Positions 52,890 to 64,000 of a stretch of 64,000 nucleotides of DNA are shown here, piece after piece. The stretch lies in assembly GCA_964006375.1 (NCBI GenBank), contig OZ023269.1:61863968-61927967 (forward strand), written 5' to 3'. The DNA comes from Tillus elongatus. Lineage: Eukaryota; Arthropoda; Insecta; Coleoptera; Cleridae. The position numbers and the translations under genes are program-made. Position 1 is the stretch's first letter, and each line of letters begins with the position of its first letter. The notes beneath the pieces are model-generated. The model saw nothing but the letters and a program-made list of their open reading frames with translations. It ran no database searches and was not told the origin of the DNA.

Positions 52890-53360
52890 GGCAACCCAAC
52901 GCATACAGTTTATGAGTTTACTCCAATAGTAGATCCAGGTTATGATGCATTTGATATAAAACCATATAGTAAAGTTTTTATGCATCTTACGACGCGCATG
53001 ATTTCGCATATAAATGTAAACATTCATAATTCAGTACCTGTGACGTTTCAATGTGAGGAGATCATTATGATATTGGGGACAGAGACCTTGTTAAATATAA
53101 ATATTAGTAATCAAGCCGCTCCAGCTTCAGTATCTTCGGTACCTGCACCTTGGGAGCACATGCAGTATCTAGATTAATTGGGTTACGATCTTAAGCAAAC
53201 TAAACATATTCGCAGACGACTAGTCAATCAAAGGGAAAGAAATACACACATAGGCTTAGCATCTCTATCGTATCGGCATTCCCGCCTCTCCCGAAAGAAT
53301 TTTGTTCGTTTTTGTGGTTTTTGTATAATCAGGTTTCGGGTGCGAATTAGAGTTCGTGAG
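52890..53360 (+). pseudogene. Penton-like minor capsid gene, 3' part, and downstream repeat
   Basis: Reads THTVYEFTPIVDPGY, then ISHINVNIHNSVPVTFQCEE with a small deletion of the VDQ residues relative to 10290-10589, and a shortened end. The downstream 53085-53350 matches 10590-10860. Confidence 0.6.
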
Positions 53361-53800
53361 TTTTTGGATGTATTTTGCATCCGATATTTCTGTCCAATCA
53401 GTATCTGTCTGTTCTCCAGGTAACTACATACTATTTTCAGCAAATATGGCTCAACTTGCCTTTTTCTTAACACTTGCCTTTCCATGGTGCTGTATTGAAT
53501 ACGTTTTTTACGTCCAGTGTTACCAAGTCCAGAATTTCGCACTGAAATCCACTCCAATTAATATCTTCCTCTTATGTTGCCCAACGTCTCTGTTGAAGAA
53601 GGTTAGAAATTTCTGGAAGTCTTCTTCTCCAATTGCAGTTGATACATAGCAGGAGTACAGAACTATGTCAATCATTTCAGTGATCAAAAAGAGGTAGCTT
53701 TCTCTTGACTTATTTTGTATAATCTGTAATGTGATTGGACTCTCTAAAAATAGAAACATTAATTGGTTAAAAAGCAATTTCATACACTAATTAGCAGATT
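53361..53800 (-). pseudogene. R1/LOA-type LINE endonuclease fragment
   Basis: Minus strand: VLYSCYVSTAIGEEDFQKFL, NRDVGQHKRKILIGVDFSAKFW. The pattern C-Y-x-S...F...L ... G-DF-x-K-x-W is the central part of an R1/LOA-group endonuclease, with GDFN changed to GVDFS. Followed and preceded by stops. 53801-54117 has no recognisable content. Confidence 0.5.
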
Positions 53801-54117
53801 TGATGGTAATAATAACCAAAAGAAATGTATGATGATATCCAGGAGGAATGAGAACGGGACTGTTAAGAGGAACCTAAACCAAGGAAGAAGCTAGCAGCGT
53901 GCAGATTAGTAAGAAACCTTTAAATGTTAGAAAAAAGACAGAACAAAAGTAAAAGTTTAATGGAGGCTGTATATTTACCATGATATAACTGCTGAATAAC
54001 TTCAAGCAAGGCTATTAGTAGGTATAATGAGAAAACAGCCAATAGTGGAAAATCCCAACAGACGCCGCATTTTGAAATTCAGGTACTTGATCAAATAATA
54101 ACAAAATAGCAGTTTAA

Positions 54118-54660
54118 AAGTCAGCTCAGAACTGGCATGGACGTGGGAAACCGACTATCTAATTAAAACAAAGCAATGTTTAATCTATTTGGACCGGGCA
54201 GATCTTCCTGGGAAATGAGACAGGAAAATCTGCCCATTCCAAATAGATTAAACATGAATTAGACAGTCGGATTTCCCCGTCCATACCAGTTCTGAGCCAG
54301 CTTTTAATTAAAAGTCAGCTCAGAACAGGCATGCACGTGGGAATCCGACTATCTAATTAAAACAAAGCCATGTTTAATATATTTTGACCAGGCAGTTTAA
54401 CCTGGAAAATTAGACAGGAAAATCTGCCTGTCCATACCAGTTCTGAGGTGGTTTCTAATTAAAAGTCAGATCAGAACTGGCATGGACGTGGGAATCCGAC
54501 TATCTAATAAAACAAAGCAATGTTTAATCTATTTGACCAAGGCAGATTTTCCTGAAAAATTAGCCAGGAAAATCTGCCCATTCCAAATAGGTTAAAAATT
54601 GCTTTGTTTTAATTAGACAGTTTCTAGGAAAATCTGCCCGGTCCAAATAGATTAAACATC
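54118..54660. repeat. Palindromic satellite array, left block
   Basis: About three units built of AAAAGTCAGCTCAGAACTGG, GGAATCCGACTATCTAATT, AAAACAAAGCAATGTTTAAT and the AGGAAAATCTGCCC segment, each segment occurring in both orientations. Confidence 0.85.
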
Positions 54661-56710
54661 CTTCTTCTTCAAGTGCCGTCTCCTCTTAGAAGGTTGGCTA
54701 TCATCATGGCTACTCTCACTTTTGATGCTGCAGCTCTGAACAACTCAACGGAACTACAGTTGTACCATTTTCTCAGGTTATTTAGCCAGGAAATGCGTCT
54801 TCTTCCTTTCTTCTTTTTCCTCGCATCTTTCCCTGCATAATATTCTGCAACAATACATATTTCTCTCCTCTCAACGTGACCCAGATATTTCAGCATCCTT
54901 ATTTTAATTGTGTTCAATATTTCTTTTACTTTTCTCATTCTTCCCAGTACCTGCTATTTGTTACCATGTCTACCCAACGTATCCTCAAGATCCTTCTATA
55001 TGACCACATGTCAAATGCCTCCAGTCGATCACTTATATCTTTCTTTAACGTCCATGATTCCATCCCATATAGCAACACCGGGAAAACGTAGCATCTCAAT
55101 ATTCTGACTCTAAGTTGTAAGTTAAGATCTTTACTGCATAACACGCTTCTCGTTCTGTTAAATATGGTTCTGGCTCGTCCAATTCGTGATTTAATTTCTT
55201 CAGTGTACTCATTATTTTCATTGATAGTTGTTCCCAGGTACCTGTACTTACTGACTTTCTCTACTAGTTCTCCGTTGGTCCATAAGTTTTCCTGTTGCTG
55301 AACTGATTTTGTAATGGTCATAAATTTGGTCTTTTTGATATTTAAGGTAAGTCCGCTCTCTTCGCTACTCGTCACTACTTGATCTACTAAGCTCTGTAAA
55401 TCCTCTATTGTTTCGTCAATGAGTATGTTGTCGTCTGCATACCGAATATTATTAATGGGTATTCCATTGACCTTTACTCCTATTGTTATTTCTTCTAGCG
55501 TTCTCTGAATGTTTTCTTCCGAGTAAAGATTAAATAATAGCGGCGATAGTATACACCCTTGCCTTACACCACGTTGTATTTTCACTTTTTCTGAGAGTTC
55601 ATTGTCCACCTTGATATTAGCCGTCTGGCTGTAGTATAAATTATTTATTATTCTAATATCTTTCATGTCTATATTTTTACTTTTAAGTAACTAAATGAAG
55701 TGGTTGTGGCGGACTCTATCAAATGCTTTGTTGTAGTCAAGGAAACAGACATACATCGGCTGATTGATGTCCATGCATCTTTGTGTCAACACATTGAAGG
55801 CAAACAAGGCTTCTCTTGTTCCCATTGCATTTCTGAAACCAAATTAGGTTTCGTTAATATATTGTTCTAATTTCCTAAAAATTCTCTGGTGTATTATCTT
55901 TAGGAATATTTTGAGAGCGTGACTCATTAGACTGATGGTTCGGTGGTCGCTACATTCTTGTGCATTAACCTTTTTTGGTACTGTAATGAAGGTCGATCTA
56001 AGCAATTCGCGGGGAATGATTCCTGTGTTGTATATTGTGTTAAATAGTTCCACCAATATGTCCATTTGATCTTCTGTAATTATTTTAATTATTTCTGCTG
56101 GAATTTCGTCGGGTCCTGGAGCTTTATAAGAATTTGCCATTTTTACCGCGTGCATTACTTCTTCCTTTGTTATTGTTGGGCCCAAATCTCCTTCTGTGTC
56201 ATCTTCTACTATTTATTGTTGTCTGTCATCGTCGAATAGTTCCTGGATATACTCCTTCCATCTTGCCAGCTTCCCTGCAGTGTCTGGGATTATTTTACCA
56301 TCTCTGTCCAGCAAAACATTGCTTTGGTTTTGCCCTTTTATACCAGTCACCTCCCTAATTTTTTATAGAGGTTAAGATCCTTGTGTTTCATTGTCAAATC
56401 TTCTATCTCCGCACATTTTTCTCTGTACCACTTTTCTTTGGCTTCACGTATTATTTTTGTTATCTCACTATGTATATGGTGCATTGTTGTCTATGTTTTT
56501 GTATGTTCTTATTTCTTCCATTAGTTTTAAAACTTCGTCAGTTATCCATGGTTTTTGTTTGTGAGCAGTATTCTTTGTTTGCAGTAACTCTTTTGTTGAA
56601 GTCGTTATAGTGGTTTTGATGGTATTCCATATTATGTTTGGATCTTCATTCGGTTCGGCTCGGATCTTACTTAGTTCGTTGTTAATACTCTTGGTCAATT
56701 GTTCTCTCAT
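54660..56710 (-). pseudogene. RTE-type LINE reverse transcriptase, minus-strand copy
   Basis: From high to low coordinates: APGPDEIPAEIIKIITEDQM (56120), STFITVPKKVNAQECSDHR, FGFRNAIGTREAL, CFLDYNKAFDRVRHNHFI (motif A, followed by a stop at about 55690), GVRQGCILSPLLFNLYSEEN (motif B), IRYADDNILID (motif C, intact Asp pair), LNIKKTKFMTI, YRYLGTTINE (motif E) and a C-terminal GRRRISWLNNLRKWYNCSSV ending at 54669. Contains several stops and frameshifts. Family members are often annotated as endonuclease-reverse transcriptase or craniofacial development protein 2-like. Confidence 0.8.
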
Positions 56711-57500
56711 TATTGGGCTTTTAAAGTTTAAGGTTTGTAGATGTTTTTGTTTTGTTGGGATTTTGGCTTTTTCAATCGTACTCTGAGCCTTACTGGATTA
56801 TGATATGTTGCTGCATCTGCTCCAGGATAAGCCTTAGCCGACATGGAATATCGGTACCTTTTATTAATTAAGACGTAATCAATTTGATTCCTAACTATGT
56901 GTCTGGTGTTATCAGCGGGTGATTTCCAAGTATAAAGCCTCCTATCAGGCAGTTATGTGTAATCACCTTGTCTTGCTCTTGGCAGAACTGTGTCAATCTA
57001 TCCCCTCTTCCATTTCTTGTGCCGAACACAAAATCACCAATAAGATCTTCTACTTTCCCCTTTCCAACTTTTGCGTTGAAGTCTCCCATTATTATTCATT
57101 ATAGAATTGTTCTATTTCTACTTCAATCTTATCGGAAGTGGGGGCGTATACTTGAATGATGTTAAGTATTCTTTGGGTTGTTGTTGCTCTTATCATCATT
57201 ATTCTATTTGAGATGTGGATGAAGCCAGTTATAGCTTGAGAAAAGTTATCTTCCACCACAATCGCTACTCCGTTTCGGTGATTTACGTCGTTGTTACCCA
57301 AGTAGTAAATCTTTGACTGATTAATCTTCATGTCGCCTGAATTAGGCCATCTAGTTTCACTGAGTACCATTATGTTAACATTGAGTCGCTGTATTTCTTG
57401 AAGCGCGTTGTGAATTTTACCTGCTTCGAACATGGATCTGATGTTCCATGTACCGATCATTATGTCTCTTTCGTTTTTCTTAGCTGCATTCAAAACTGTC
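56711..57500 (-). pseudogene. RTE-type LINE endonuclease, minus-strand copy
   Basis: ORF 57092-57493 reads IMIGTWNIRSMFEAGK, MVLSETRWPNSGDMKINQSK, NGVAIVVED and IIQVYAPTSDKIE. After a stop, MGDFNAKVGKGKVEDLIGDF continues (56895-57089). The ETR, YAPT and GDFN motifs are those of RTE-type AP endonucleases. About 15 residues between FYNE and MGDFN appear lost. Confidence 0.8.
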
Positions 57501-57502
57501 TT

Positions 57503-58045
57503 TTTATCAAAAGCCAGCTCAGAACTCGTATCGACGAAAGAATCCGACTGACTAATTAAAACGAAGCAATGTTTAATTTATTTGGAATGGGCAGATTTTC
57601 CTGGCTAATTTTCCAGGTAAATCTGCCCGGTGAAAATAGATTAAACATTGCTTTGTTTTAATTAGATAGTCGGGATCCCCCATGCATGCCAGTTCTGAGC
57701 TGACTTTTAATTAAAAGCCTGCTTAGAACTGGTATGGACGGGGAAGCCGACTGTCTAATTAATGTTTAATCTATTTGGAATGAGCAGATATTCCTATCTA
57801 ATTAGGCAGAAAAATCTGCCCGTTCCAAAAAGATTGAACATTGCTTTGTTTTAATTAGATAGTCGGATTCCCCCGTCCATGACAGTTCTGAGCTGACTTT
57901 TAATTAAAATCCAGCTCAGAACTGGTAAGGACGACGGAATCCGACTGTCTAATTGAAACAAAGCAATGTTTAATCTATTTGGAATGGGCAGATTTTCCTG
58001 GCTAATTTTCTAGGAAAATTTGCACGGTCCAAATAGATTAAACAT

Positions 58046-58076
<31 letters not shown>

Positions 58077-58655
58077 CCGTCACAATACCAGTGCTGAGCT
58101 GGCTTTTACTTAAATTTCAGCTAAGAACTCGCATGGACAGGGTAATCCGACTATCTAATTAAAACAAAGCAATGTTTAATCTATTTGGACCGTGCAAATT
58201 TTCCTAGAAAATTAGCCAGGAAAATCTGCCCATTCCAAATAGATTAAACATTGCTTTGTTTCAATTAGACAGTCGGATTCCGCCGTCCTTACCAGTTCTG
58301 AGCTGGATTTTAATTAAAAGTCAGCTCAGAACTGTCATGGACGGGGGAATCCGACTATCTAATTAAAACAAAGCAATGTTCAATCTTTTTGGAACGGGCA
58401 GATTTTTCTGCGAAATTAGATAAGAATATCTGCTCATTCCAAATAGATTAAACATTAATTAGACAGTCGGCTTCCCCGTCCATACCAGTTATAAGCAGGC
58501 CTTTAATTAAAAGTCAGCTCAGAACTGGCATGCATGGGGGATCCCGACTGGAAAATTAGCCAGGAAAATCTGCCCATTCCAAATAAATTAAACATTGCTT
58601 CGTTTTAATTAGTCAGTCGGATTCTTTCGTCGATACGAGTTCTGAGCTGGCTTTT
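57503..58655. repeat. Palindromic satellite array, central block
   Basis: About six units. The array contains two alternating palindromes, one around TTTTAATTAAAA (CAGTTCTGAGCTG...CAGCTCAGAACTG) and one around TTTTCCTGGCTAATTTTCCAGG. The whole block is the middle of the RTE inverted repeat, with the symmetry point near 58108. Confidence 0.9.
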
Positions 58656-59300
58656 GATAAAAAGACAGTTTTGAATGCAGCTAAGAAAAACGAAAGAGAC
58701 ATAATGATCGGTACATGGAACATCAGATCCATGTTCGAAGCAGGTAAAATTCACAACGCGCTTCAAGAAATACAGCGACTCAATGTGAACATAATGGTAC
58801 TCAGTGAAACTAGATGGCCTAATTCAGGCGACATGAAGATTAATCAGTCAAAGATTTACTACTTGGGTAACAACGACGCAAATCACCGAAACGGAGTAGC
58901 GATTGTGGTGGAAGGTAACTTTTCTCAAGCTATAACTGGCTTCATCCACATCTCAAATAGAATAATGATGATAAGAGCAACAACAACCCAAAGAATACTT
59001 AACATCATTCAAGTATACGCCCCCACTTCCGATAAGATTGAAGTAGAAATAGAACAATTCTATAACGAATAATAATGGGAGACTTCAACGCAAAAGTTGG
59101 AAAGGGGAAAGTAGAAGATCTTATTGGTGATTTTGTGTTGGGCACAAGAAATGGAAGAGGGGATAGATTGACACAGTTCTGCCAAGAGCAAGACAAGGTG
59201 ATTACACATAACTGCCTGATAGGAGGCTTTATACTTGGAAATCACCCGCTGATAACACCAGACACATAGTTAGGAATCAAATTGATTACGTCTTAATTAA
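58656..59300 (+). pseudogene. RTE-type LINE endonuclease, plus-strand copy
   Basis: 58671-59072 and 59075-59269 repeat the minus-strand copy with few changes (NDA for NDV, VEG for VED, VLG for VFG). The stop after FYNE is the same. Confidence 0.8.
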
Positions 59301-61208
59301 TAAAAGGTACCGATATTCCATGTCGGCTAAGGCTTATCCTGGAGCAGATGCAGCAACATATCATAATCCAGTAAGGCTCAGAGTACGATTGAAAAAGCCA
59401 AAATCCCAACAAAACAAAAACATCTACAAACCTTAAACTTTAAAAGCCCAATAATGAGAGAACAATTGACCAAGAGTATTAACAACGAACTAAGTAAGAT
59501 CCGAGCCGAACCGAATGAAGATCCAAACATAATATGGAATACCATCAAAACCACTATAACGACTTCAACAAAAGAGTTACTGCAAACAAAGAATACTGCT
59601 CACAAACAAAAACCATGGATAACTGACGAAGTTTTAAAACTAATGGAAGAAATAAGAACATACAAAAACATAGACAACAATGCACCATATACATAGTGAG
59701 ATAACAAAAATAATACGTGAAGCCAAAGAAAAGTGGTACAGAGAAAAATGTGCGGAGATAGAAGATTTGACAATGAAACACAAGGATCTTAACCTCTATA
59801 AAAAATTAGGGAGGTGACTGGTATAAAAGGGCAAAACCAAAGCAATGTTTTGCTGGACAGAGATGGTAAAATAATCCCAGACACTGCAGGGAAGCTGGCA
59901 AGATGGAAGGAGTATATCCAGGAACTATTCGACGATGACAGACAACAATAAATAGTAGAAGATGACACAGAAGGAGATTTGGGCCCAACAATAACAAAGG
60001 AAGAGGTAATGCACGCGGTAAAAATGGCAAATTCTTATAAAGCTCCAGGACCCGACGAAATTCCAGCAGAAATAATTAAAATAATTACAGAAGATCAAAT
60101 GGACATATTGGTGGAACTATTTAATACAACACAGGAATCATTCCCCGCGAATTGCTTAGATCGACCTTCATTACAGTACCAAAAAAGGTTAATGCACAAG
60201 AATGTAGCGACCACCGAACCATCAGTCTAATGAGTCACGCTCTCAAAATATTCCTAAAGATAATACACCAGAGAATTTTTAGGAAATTAGAACAAGATAT
60301 TAACGAAACCCAATTTGGTTTCAGAAATGCAATAGGAACAAGAGAAGCCTTGTTTGCCTTCAATGTGTTGACACAAAGATGCATGGACATCAATCAGCCG
60401 ATGTATGTCTGTTTCCTTGACTACAACAAAGCATTTGATAGAGTCCGCCACAACCACTTCATTTAGTTACTTAAAAGTAAAAATATAGACATGAAAGATA
60501 TTAGAATAATAAATAATTTATACTACAGCCAGACGGCTAATATCAAGGTGGACAATGAACTCTCAGAAAAAGTGAAAATACAACGTGGTGTAAGGCAAGG
60601 GTGTATACTATCGCCGCTATTATTTAATCTTTACTCGGAAGAAAACATTCAGAGAACGCTAGAAGAAATAACAATAGGAGTAAAGGTCAATGGAATACCC
60701 ATTAATAATATCCGGTATGCAGACGACAACATACTCATTGACGAAACAATAGAGGATTTACAGAGCTTAGTAGATCAAGTAGTGACGAGTAGCGAAGAGA
60801 GCGGACTTACCTTAAATATCAAAAAGACCAAATTTATGACCATTACAAAATCAGTTCAGCAACAGGAAAACTTATGGACCAACGGAGAACTAGTAGAGAA
60901 AGTCAGTAAGTACAGGTACCTGGGAACAACTATCAATGAAAATAATGAGTACACTGAAGAAATTAAATCACGAATTGGACGAGCCAGAACCATATTTAAC
61001 AGAATGAGAAGCGTGTTATGCAGTAAAGATCTTAACTTACAACTTAGAGTCAGAATATTGAGATGCTACGTTTTCCCGGTGTTGCTATATGGGATGGAAT
61101 CATGGACGTTAAAGAAAGATATAAGTGATCGACTGGAGGCATTTGACATGTGGTCATATAGAAGGATCTTGAGGATACGTTGGGTAGACATGGTAACAAA
61201 TAGCAGGC
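59301..61208 (+). pseudogene. RTE-type LINE reverse transcriptase, plus-strand copy
   Basis: Same motif order as the minus-strand copy and the same stop after RVRHNHFI (60466). Unique to this copy: a 7-base deletion at about 60128, which breaks LFNTIYNTG. It ends at 61208 after RIRWVDMVTNSR, where it joins satellite sequence; the last about 90 residues of the other copy are missing. Confidence 0.8.
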
Positions 61209-61730
61209 AAATCTGCCCGGTGAAAATAGATTAAACATTGCTTTGTTTTAATTAGATAGTCGGGATCCCCCATGCATGCCAGTTCTGAGCTGACTTTTAA
61301 TTAAAAGCCTGCTTAGAACTGGTATGGACGGGGAAGCCGACTGTCTAATTAATGTTTAATCTATTTGGAATGAGCAGATATTCCTATCTAATTTCGCAGA
61401 AAAATCTGCCCGTTCCAAAAAGATTGAACATTGCTTTGTTTTAATTAGATAGTCGGATTCCCCCGTCCATGACAGTTCTGAGCTGACTTTTAATTAAAAT
61501 CCAGCTCAGAACTGGTAAGGACGGCGGAATCCGACTGTGTAATTGAAACAAAGCAATGTTTAATCTATTTGGAATGGGCAGATTTTCCTGGCTAATTTTC
61601 TAGGAAAATTTGCACGGTCCAAATAGACTAAACATTGCTTTGTTTTAATTAGATAGTCGGATTACCCTGTCCATGCGAGTTCTGAGCTGAAATTTAATTA
61701 AAAGCCAGCTCAGCACTTGTATTGTGACGG

Positions 61731-61761
<31 letters not shown>

Positions 61762-64000
61762 ATGTTTAATCTATTTGGAATGGACAGATTTTCCTGGCTA
61801 ATTTTCAAGGAAAATCTGACCGTCCAAACAGATTAAACATTGCTTTGTTTTAATTAGATATTAGGATTCCCACGCCCATGCCGGTTCTGAGCTGACTGTT
61901 AATTAAAAGTCAGCTCAGAACGGGTATGGTCGGGGTAATTCGACTGTCTAATTAATGTTCAATCTCTTCGGAATGGGCAGATTTTCTTGTCTAAATTTCC
62001 AGGAAAATCTGCACGGGCCAAATAGATTAAACATTGCTTTGTTAGATAGCCGGATTCCCACGTCCATGCCAGTTCTCAGCTGACTTATAATTAAAAGCCA
62101 GCTCAGAACTGGTATGGACGGAGAAATCCCACTGTCTAATTAAAACAAACCAAAGATTAATCAATTTGTACCGGGCAGATTTTCCTGGAAAATTAGCCAG
62201 GAAAATCAGCCCATTCCAAATAAATTAAACATTAATTAGTTAGTCGGATTCCCCCGTCCATGCGAGTTCTGAGCTGAGTTTTAATTAAAAGCCAGCTCAG
62301 AACTGGTATGGACGGGGGAATCCGACTGACTAATTAAAACAAAGCAATGTTTAATCTATGGGCAGAATTTCCTGGCAGATTTTCCTGGAAAATTAGCCAG
62401 GAAAATCTGCGATTCCAAATAGATTAAACATTAATTAGACAAATTAATGTTTAATCTATATGGAATGGCACATATTCCTGGCTAATTTTTCAGGAAAATC
62501 TTCCAGGAAATTCTCCCCATAGATTAAACATTGCTTTGTTTTAATTAGACAGTCACATTAATTAGACAAATAAATGTTTAATCTATATGGAATGGCAGAT
62601 TTTCCTAGCTAATTTTTCAGGAAAATCTGCCAGGAAAATCTCCCGTTTCCAAATAGATTAAACATTGCTTTGTTTTAATTAGACAATCGGATTCCCCGTC
62701 CATACCAGTTCTGAGCTGGCTTTTAATTAAAAGTTAGCTCAGAACTGGCAAGGACGTGGGAATCCGACTATCTAATTAAAACAAAGCAATGTTTAATCTG
62801 TTTGGACCGGGATGATCTTCCTAGAAAATTGACCAGAAAATCTGCTCTGCCCAAATAGATTAAACATTGCTTTGATTTATAAAAAAATATACAATAAACG
62901 GGAAACCTCGCATGTGCGTCCTATTTGTTGAAGATAATAATCACTTTACTCATATAAAACTTAATATTCCCACGTCCATGTCAGTTCGGAGATGACTTTT
63001 AATTAAGACCAGCTCAGAACTGGAATGAACGGTGGATCCGACTATCCAATTAAAACAAACTAATGTTTAATCTATTTGGAATGGGCATTTTCCTGGCTAA
63101 TTTTCCAGGACTGTTATGGACGTTGGAATCCGACTGTCTAATTAAAATAAAAGCAATGTTTAATCTATTTGGAAAGGGCAGATTTTTCTGTCTAATTTTC
63201 CAGGAAAATCTGCCCGGTACAAATAGATTAGACATTGCTTTTTTTAATTAGATAGTCGGATTCATACGTCCATGCCAGTTCTGAGGTGAATTAATTAAAA
63301 GCCAGCTCCGAACTGGTATGGACGGAGGAATCCGACTGTCTAATCAAGACTAAGCAATGTTTAATCTATTTGAAATGGGCAGATTTTCGTGCCTAATTTT
63401 CCAGAAAAATCTGCCCGGTTCAAATAGATTAAACATTGCTTTGTTTTACTAGATAGTCAGATTCCCACGTCCATGCAAGTTTTGAGCTGACTTTTAATTA
63501 AGAGGGAATCCGAGTGTGTAATTACTGTTTAATCTATTTGTAGTGGGCAGATTTTCCTGGCTAATTTTTTTGGAAAATCTACCCGGTTTAATTAGATTAA
63601 ACATTGCTTTGCTATTATTAGACAGTCGGATTCCCCTGTACATAGAAGTTATGAGCTGACTTTGATTTAAGAGCTAGTTCAGAACTGGTAGTTTCTCCTG
63701 GAAAATTTGCCAGGAAAATCTGCCCATTCCAAATAGATTAAACATTGCTTTGTTTTAATTACATAGTCGGATTCCTCCGTCCATGTTAGTTAGTGGACGG
63801 GGGAATCCGACTGTCTAATTAATGCTTAATCCATTTGGAATGGGCAGATATTCCTGACTAATTTCCAGGAAAATCCGCTTGGTCCAAATAGATCAAAGAT
63901 TGCTTAATTCGGATTCCCCCATACCAGGTCTGGTATGACTTATTATTAAAAGTCAGCTCAGAACTGGCATGGACGTGGGAATCCGACTATCTTATTTAAA
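61209..64000. repeat. Palindromic satellite array, right block
   Basis: About 14 units to the window end. CAGTTCTGAGCTG-type centres lie at about 61279, 61470, 61677, 61883, 62072 and 62266, spacing 189-207 bp. The first about 480 bp are an almost exact direct copy of 57617-58090. Units further right are more degenerate and some are shortened (62340-62660). Short ORFs are meaningless. Confidence 0.9.

Noticed and set aside
54876..55107. Plus-strand frames over the RTE RT
   Set aside because: Shadows of the minus-strand RT frame with YADD.
63050..63251. Short frames in the satellite array
   Set aside because: Arise from palindromic repeats; no coding pattern.

Overview
The window is eukaryotic, AT-rich and made almost entirely of broken mobile elements. 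It is most likely from an arthropod, and an insect is my best guess. The evidence is the mix of element families: non-LTR retroelements of Jockey, R1/LOA and RTE type, a Ty3/gypsy-like LTR element, relics of Polinton-like DNA viruses, long (AT)n tracts, a histone H2B pseudogene and one exon of a trithorax/KMT2A-type gene. There are no operons, rRNA genes or CRISPR arrays. Almost every coding region carries stops, frameshifts or deletions.

Layout. From 1 to 19.9 kb there are fragments of at least three degraded Polinton-like elements (capsid, penton-like, packaging ATPase, adenain-like protease, PLA2-like and accessory genes). They are mixed with Jockey and R1/LOA LINE pieces, a 1.5 kb terminal-inverted-repeat element that carries the H2B pseudogene (805-2339) and a second, truncated copy of that element (14275-15105). 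From 19.9 to 36.1 kb lies a nested Ty3/gypsy-like complex: an inverted copy and a forward copy meet head to head at an (AT)n tract, the forward copy has an internal 1975 bp tandem duplication, and the long pol ORF carries degraded integrase residues. From 36 to 44.6 kb there are a Polinton-like accessory fragment, a possible integrase relic, an R1/LOA-like LINE on the minus strand and a Jockey-like LINE on the plus strand. From 44.69 to 45.91 kb is the trithorax-like exon (extended PHD plus FYRN), with one apparent frameshift. From 46 to 54 kb there are duplicated non-coding segments, a transposase-like fragment, (AT)n-associated repeats, a coiled-coil ORF and another penton-like relic. From 54.1 kb to the end, two nearly identical RTE-type LINE copies sit in opposite orientation, embedded in an array of palindromic satellite units of about 190-210 bp. 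Together they form an inverted repeat of roughly 3.4 kb per arm.

The main theme is inversion. Four independent large inverted repeats occur: the H2B element, the capsid palindrome at 3.1-5.0 kb, the gypsy copies around 24.3 kb and the RTE copies around 58.1 kb. In the last two, both arms share the same disabling mutations, so the elements decayed first and were inverted and duplicated later. The most unusual items are the palindromic satellite with its embedded RTE pair, the H2B-bearing TIR element, four primer-binding-site-like modules in series at the LTR edge, and the reconstructable gene order of the Polinton-like relics. Family assignments come from motif recognition only; no database search was possible.
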